From Candidatus Latescibacterota bacterium (GTDB taxonomy: Bacteria; Latescibacterota; MWCZ01), in NCBI GenBank assembly GCA_022706085.1, contig JAKJDF010000005.1:186001-250000 (forward strand): 64,000 nucleotides of DNA, written 5' to 3'. This document shows, piece by piece, positions 59,443 through 64,000 of this stretch (the first letter of the stretch is position 1; each line of letters opens with the position of its first letter). Below the pieces are notes generated by a model. The model saw only the letters and a program-made list of their open reading frames with translations. It did no database searches and had not been told where the DNA came from. The position numbers and the translations under genes are program-made.

Positions 59443-62400
59443 ATGTCCGCGGTTACTCACCTCTGCATGCATTTCCATTGCGACCCGATCTTCACCTGCC
59501 CGCAAGCCACGCACATCGAGGAATCCATCGAGCTTGCGGCGCAGTACGTGAGCATGTGCCGGGAAGACCCGGAGTTCCGATGTGTTCTCTCAGAGACCGA
59601 CTACCTGCAAGGATACTGGAACCTCTACGCGGAGGATCGTGAGTTTCTGCTCCGACTGATGGAAGAAGGACGTGTAGAGACCTCGGGGTCTTACAGCGAG
59701 CCAAATGAAAACAGCGTCGGTGGCGAAGCGTTGGTAAGAAACATTCTTTATGGTCAGTGGTTCCAGGTCGGTTACCTCGGCGCCCGCGGCGACGTCTACA
59801 TGCCGCACGACGTGTTCGGGCACGTGCGCCAGTTACCGCAGATTCTTCGCAAGGCAGGGTTCATCGCCACCACGTGGACGAAAGGCAGCCCCAGACCGGG
59901 TGCAACGGACCCGTGTTTCCTGTGGCTGGCGCCGGATGGCTCCTCCATTCTGACCCGCGTAACATCGTACGGCGGAGTGGACTGGGGCGCTTCCGACCAG
60001 ATCGGTGGAGTCCTGAAGGCCGGAGATGCCTATCCGGGCGACGCGTCGATACCGAATCTGCTGTTCCGTGGGCGCGATTTCGTCTCTCCACCCGGCTGGA
60101 TCAGCGGAAAAGGTGGTGCTCTTCGGGAACATCGTGTCCTAATCAGTCAGCCATCAGCGTTTTTTGAAGAAGTCTCCGCCCGCGTCAAAACCGGGGAGTA
60201 CCGTCCCCCTCTGACCGCACGAGAGCACAGCCAGTATCACGTTGGAACTGCGCTCAGCCGCATTGAGCTCAAGATAGCGACGCGCATTGCCGAGGAGGCT
60301 CTCGGGGAAGCGGAGACCTGGTCCGCGATCGCCACATTGTACGGATATCCTTACCCCGAAGCGGAAATTGACCACGCGTGGCGGCAACTCTTGTTTTCCC
60401 AGCATCATGACTCCATTACGGGTACGTCGAACGACCAGTCCTATCTCGACCTGCTTACGCACCTCCGTGAAGCGCTGGGAGAGGGGATTTCCGCGCGCAG
60501 AACCGCCACGTCGAATCTCGCGGAAAAGATCGCTACTGACCGTCGCACCGGAACTCCGGTTGTTGTGTTCAACAGCCTCGGTCATGCGAGAACCGACATC
60601 GTGGAGGTGCCGCTTCCCGGCGCGTGCACCGGCACGCGCGTACGAGCGTCAAACGACACCGGTGTTCAGACGCCGGTCGCAGTCGTTCCGCGGGGAACAG
60701 GACAGAGCGCCCGGTTCATTGCGGAAGACGTCCCAGGGCTGGGCTATTCGACATACTGGCTTTCGAACGGGGATACGGAACGCTCACCACGGGAAGAAGT
60801 CATGGAGTCCGATGACGCACCCATGGTGCTGGAAACACCCTTCGCACGTATCACCGTGGATCCGCTGCGCGGGGGCGGCATCGTCAGTCTCATCGAGCGC
60901 AAAAGCGGCCGGGAGTTCGCTTCCGGAACATCGCCGCATCCCCTCAACGATTTCGTGCTTCTCAAAGAGGGCTCCGGGGTTGAACCCTCATGGGAGTTTT
61001 CCACCACCGGCGACCGGGTGTTCGCGTCCTCCATCAGGGCACAGGTGCGCGCGGAAAAAACCCCGCTCGGTTGGCGCGTCGTAATACGTCAACCGTTCCC
61101 CGAATGCGATCATCTTGTACGGACTCTGGAGCTTTTTGACCACACGCCACGGATTGAGTGTTCCGTTATCCTCAGCGGGTACGCTGGAAGCCGGCTGGTG
61201 GGCTCCGACACGAACACCCGCCCGTGGGGAGGGTCCAACGAAGGCAAAGATTCTGAGCCCGTAGACCGGGATATGTTTGGAGTCCTGTTTCCCGTCGGAC
61301 TCAGAGGGTTGGCTCCAGTCTGGTCGGACCGATTCGGCCAGCGGGTTATTCGCCGATCGCGTTCGTTTCTGGATTTCCGAACGCATCAGGGGCGCATCTA
61401 CTCCGGGTGCGCCATGTTCAGCGCGGAGAAATGGATCGCCGCCTCCCCGAGCGTCTCCCTGGTTGCAGAATCCGGGGATGGCTCCAGAGTCGGAGTTCCG
61501 CTTGGCATGGTCCGCGTAATACATCCGGACGACCCCGTTGCCCGTGAAGCAGCCGACCTCATTATTGTAGCCCTTGCTGAACAGGGAGTGACGGCGACGC
61601 CGTTCCTCGACACCGAAGACCAGAACGTCGACGTACTCCACACCGACCAGATTGTGGCGATAGGAGGTTTCGAAAGCAACGCCTGGGTTGCCGCCCACGA
61701 CGATTGGAAAGCGGCCGGGAATCGGTTCCTGACCAGCGTGACGCTGGCCGGTGATCCCTCCCGGAGGGTCCCGGTGCTGATCCTCGGCGGCTGTTCCGCC
61801 AGTGCACGGGAGGAGGCTTCGCGGATTGTTGCGGAGATATGTGATTGGCGCGTTCACCTGCCGGCGGAAGCAATCGAAACGGGCGTTCTCGAACCTCTGG
61901 ACAACGCTGGGCTGGCGGTGCTCAACCGGGGCACGATTGCGGCGAGCGCGGAACCGGGAGGCGAACTTTTCCTTGCACTGCAGCACTCGGCCGGGTGGTG
62001 CGACTGGGCGACGCCTCACTACCTCGGTTTTCCGTTCGTCCCGGAACGCAAAAGCACCATTCACCATTACGCGATTTTCCCGTTTTCCGGGTCGTGGAGC
62101 GAGGCACGAATACCGGAAGAGGCACAGGCGTACAACCGGCCTCTCACGCCAACACAGACGGGTATTCACGGAGGGGAGCTTCCTTCAAAAGACCAGTTTG
62201 TGAATCTTCAAGGCGAATCACTCGCAATCTCGGCTGTCAAACCTGCAGGTCAACCGAGCGCGCAGTTCGTGCGAAAGGACATCAGCGCAGCCGATGGGTT
62301 CGTGAAGCGCCTCTGGAACTGGCGCGGGGTGAGCTGTCACGCGGAACTCTCCCTGGAAGCCGGCCTCGAATCGGCGGCCATGGTAGACCTCGCGGAACGA

Positions 62401-64000
62401 AATCCCAATCCGATTCCGGTGCGCGACGACACCGTCAAGTTCTCTGTCGGCCCCAATGCAATAGAAACTCTCCTGCTGAAGCCCGCGCGATACACGAGGC
62501 AGACTTCGCTGAGCGCCAAAGGGCCGGCCGCATCGCGGCTGGTGGAATCCCGGTGGTGGCGGCAGAACCTCGGGGCCGCACCCTGTGGCAACATGCCGGT
62601 ATCCGTGGGCCTTCGGGGTGATCTTCTCCCCGGTGAACGCGGCACCGTCGTGTTGTCCATCGCTCACAATCGACTCGGGGAGTCCTTCTCCGGCGTAGTC
62701 CGGCTTCACGGGCCTTCCGGCTGGACGGTAAGCCCGACCTCGGTGCCCGTCACGCTGGGCCCGAGGTCCAGTACCGCTTTTGAAATCAAGACGGCCGTGC
62801 CGCACGATACGCCGGGGCGCCTTGTGTGCGAACTGGAGTACGAAGGCCACTTGTACGTCGACAGTCTTCTCTGCGGGAATGTCGCGCAACCAGACGTGTG
62901 GGCCGATCAACGGGGCGATGGGTTCGTGGTGCGCGTGTCAAACCCCTCTCACGACGTTCTTCCGATTTCAACAGATCTGATTACCCCGCTGGATACATGG
63001 GCGGAGCTGGACACGTTTGCCCTGCGCCCTATTCCACACCAGACCGCGCATTTGACCCTTGAGCCGGGGGAACAACGGGAAGCGGTATTTGCGGCTGGCG
63101 AGCAACTTATCGGCGATTTCTGGGCATTTGTGAAGGTTACTGCAAGGGAATCATGCCAGTACATCCGCGTGCCGCTTGGCAGAAGCGCCACCGTGCTTGC
63201 CGCGGAAGGTACCAGTTTCTGCCTCAATGCTCCCCTTTCAGACTGCGCACTCCTCGGTTTCGCGACGGAGGATGTGCGGGTGAAATTCTGCGTAACAACG
63301 CGGCACCGACCGCCTGCGGGAGCAGCATCCTCACCTGTCCCGATGGCCACGTACTGGAGCCTTTCTCCGGTAGACGGAATCGAGCATGTCGAGAAGCCGC
63401 GTTTGCGGTTCCGAATAAACCCGGAACACGGACGGAAGCTCCGGGACGCGGACGCACTTTCGATGGCCGTATGGCGAGCCAGTGCATGGGTTCCCGTGCC
63501 GACGACATTCATCCGCTCCCGGTGGGAACTGGTGGCCGAAGTGTCGCCGGAAATACTCAGGGAACCTGCCGAATGGACGATTTTCGCACCTGTCAACGAA
63601 CGGTGGCGCGTATCCGCGGGACGCAGGTTCTTTGAAGCGCACCCTGAGGTCGCCGACATGGACGGAGACGGGGAGCCGGAGGTCGTAATCGGGACGGCGG
63701 GAAACGGCCTGTGCGCTCTTTCCTCCCGGGGCCAGACCCTGTGGCGCCGGAAGTTCGGCGGATGGATGTGGCAGTCTCCCAACACCACGATCGCAGACGT
63801 GAACGGGGACGGCAACCTCGAAATCGTAGTCGCGCCCTCCGACCGCTCTCTTATCCTTCTTGACGCTTCCGGACACACCATCTGGCGGCTCGACGATCTG
63901 CCGTTCGCAGTGAAGCAGAAACCGCTTGTCGCAGATATCAACGGTGATGGCAGGAACGAAATCCTCGTGTCGATTGATGATAACGGTGTGTTCGCGTTTG
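59443..64000 (+). CDS. Glycoside hydrolase family 38 alpha-mannosidase with VCBS/FG-GAP repeats, 3'-truncated
   Basis: At least 1519 residues; the frame is open to the right edge. The N-terminal barrel has the zinc ligands His12 and Asp14 (in HFHCDP), the predicted nucleophile Asp123 in PHDVFGH, and the GH38 signature QHHDSITGT at 320-328. A long region of beta-sandwich modules follows (to about residue 1390). From about residue 1400 there are FG-GAP/VCBS-type calcium-binding units: DMDGDGEPEVVIG, DVNGDGNLEIVVA and DINGDGRNEILVS. No signal peptide is visible at this ATG, which has GAAAGG 9 bases upstream. VCBS repeats are usually found on extracellular or surface proteins, so localisation is puzzling. 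Confidence 0.85.
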   Translation, partial: MSAVTHLCMHFHCDPIFTCPQATHIEESIELAAQYVSMCREDPEFRCVLSETDYLQGYWNLYAEDREFLLRLMEEGRVETSGSYSEPNENSVGGEALVRNILYGQWFQVGYLGARGDVYMPHDVFGHVRQLPQILRKAGFIATTWTKGSPRPGATDPCFLWLAPDGSSILTRVTSYGGVDWGASDQIGGVLKAGDAYPGDASIPNLLFRGRDFVSPPGWISGKGGALREHRVLISQPSAFFEEVSARVKTGEYRPPLTAREHSQYHVGTALSRIELKIATRIAEEALGEAETWSAIATLYGYPYPEAEIDHAWRQLLFSQHHDSITGTSNDQSYLDLLTHLREALGEGISARRTATSNLAEKIATDRRTGTPVVVFNSLGHARTDIVEVPLPGACTGTRVRASNDTGVQTPVAVVPRGTGQSARFIAEDVPGLGYSTYWLSNGDTERSPREEVMESDDAPMVLETPFARITVDPLRGGGIVSLIERKSGREFASGTSPHPLNDFVLLKEGSGVEPSWEFSTTGDRVFASSIRAQVRAEKTPLGWRVVIRQPFPECDHLVRTLELFDHTPRIECSVILSGYAGSRLVGSDTNTRPWGGSNEGKDSEPVDRDMFGVLFPVGLRGLAPVWSDRFGQRVIRRSRSFLDFRTHQGRIYSGCAMFSAEKWIAASPSVSLVAESGDGSRVGVPLGMVRVIHPDDPVAREAADLIIVALAEQGVTATPFLDTEDQNVDVLHTDQIVAIGGFESNAWVAAHDDWKAAGNRFLTSVTLAGDPSRRVPVLILGGCSASAREEASRIVAEICDWRVHLPAEAIETGVLEPLDNAGLAVLNRGTIAASAEPGGELFLALQHSAGWCDWATPHYLGFPFVPERKSTIHHYAIFPFSGSWSEARIPEEAQAYNRPLTPTQTGIHGGELPSKDQFVNLQGESLAISAVKPAGQPSAQFVRKDISAADGFVKRLWNWRGVSCHAELSLEAGLESAAMVDLAERNPNPIPVRDDTVKFSVGPNAIETLLLKPARYTRQTSLSAKGPAASRLVESRWWRQNLGAAPCGNMPVSVGLRGDLLPGERGTVVLSIAHNRLGESFSGVVRLHGPSGWTVSPTSVPVTLGPRSSTAFEIKTAVPHDTPGRLVCELEYEGHLYVDSLLCGNVAQPDVWADQRGDGFVVRVSNPSHDVLPISTDLITPLDTWAELDTFALRPIPHQTAHLTLEPGEQREAVFAAGEQLIGDFWAFVKVTARESCQYIRVPLGRSATVLAAEGTSFCLNAPLSDCALLGFATEDVRVKFCVTTRHRPPAGAASSPVPMATYWSLSPVDGIEHVEKPRLRFRINPEHGRKLRDADALSMAVWRASAWVPVPTTFIRSRWELVAEVSPEILREPAEWTIFAPVNERWRVSAGRRFFEAHPEVADMDGDGEPEVVIGTAGNGLCALSSRGQTLWRRKFGGWMWQSPNTTIADVNGDGNLEIVVAPSDRSLILLDASGHTIWRLDDLPFAVKQKPLVADINGDGRNEILVSIDDNGVFAF

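Noticed and set aside
1-64000. CRISPR array, insertion sequence or prophage
   Set aside because: No regularly spaced direct repeats, transposase, integrase or phage structural gene was seen in any frame.

Overview
The window is a 64 kb stretch of GC-rich chromosome from a Gram-negative bacterium. A TonB-dependent receptor, an outer-membrane-type barrel, Sec and Tat export signals and an Mla-type ATPase all point to an outer membrane. A membrane carrier of the DUF6785 type, GH2, GH38 and GH88/105-like enzymes, and UroD/DUF1638 genes suggest an uncultured, largely anaerobic or microaerobic polysaccharide degrader, for example of the PVC, Hydrogenedentota or Sumerlaeota kind. That placement is inference; no rRNA or other phylogenetic marker is present. 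I saw no CRISPR array, prophage or insertion sequence.

Layout. 1-12 kb: sugar and small-molecule catabolism (truncated MDR dehydrogenase, DUF4332 protein in its own transcription unit, FAD oxidoreductase, GH2 enzyme with a GATase-like tail, DUF6785 carrier, SagB-type nitroreductase, HpcH/HpaI aldolase, glycyl radical enzyme without an activase). 12-14.5 kb: tRNA-Lys with its own promoter and terminator, DedA/YqaA membrane protein, galT, yggX. 14.5-20.8 kb: a four-gene, overlapping operon with an orphan MlaF-like ATPase, an ABC half-exporter, an exported protein built from about a dozen G-x-D-x-Y repeats plus HEAT repeats, and a double GNAT protein. This is the best candidate for an undescribed system. 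21-31.5 kb: nuoABCDHIJKLMN, an 11-subunit complex I without the NADH module NuoEFG, followed by a small barrel protein.

32-39 kb: a divergent arsenic island. The left arm (arsR, arsC, DUF6951, arsM, acr3) handles inorganic arsenic; the right arm (arsR, ArsP-like permease, small thioredoxin, DGC protein, ArsF, ArsG) resembles organoarsenical and redox handling. Each arm has its own promoter, and each promoter carries a different palindrome. 39-47 kb: a secreted-type metallophosphoesterase lacking an obvious signal, a TonB receptor/ECF S-component/methyltransferase operon, and a thioredoxin/CoA-disulfide reductase-rhodanese pair.

47-64 kb: aspartate-semialdehyde dehydrogenase, a DegT aminotransferase, a tandem pair of paralogous beta-propellers (one cytoplasmic, one with a Tat signal), a GH88/105-like protein with a receiver-like partner, a UroD/DUF1638/nitroreductase operon, an intergenic hairpin-rich repeat, and the 5' part of a very large GH38 alpha-mannosidase that carries VCBS/FG-GAP repeats and runs off the window.

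Most genes sit in short operons with ATGA, GTGA or TTGA overlaps. Assignments come from reading the translations; no database search was run.
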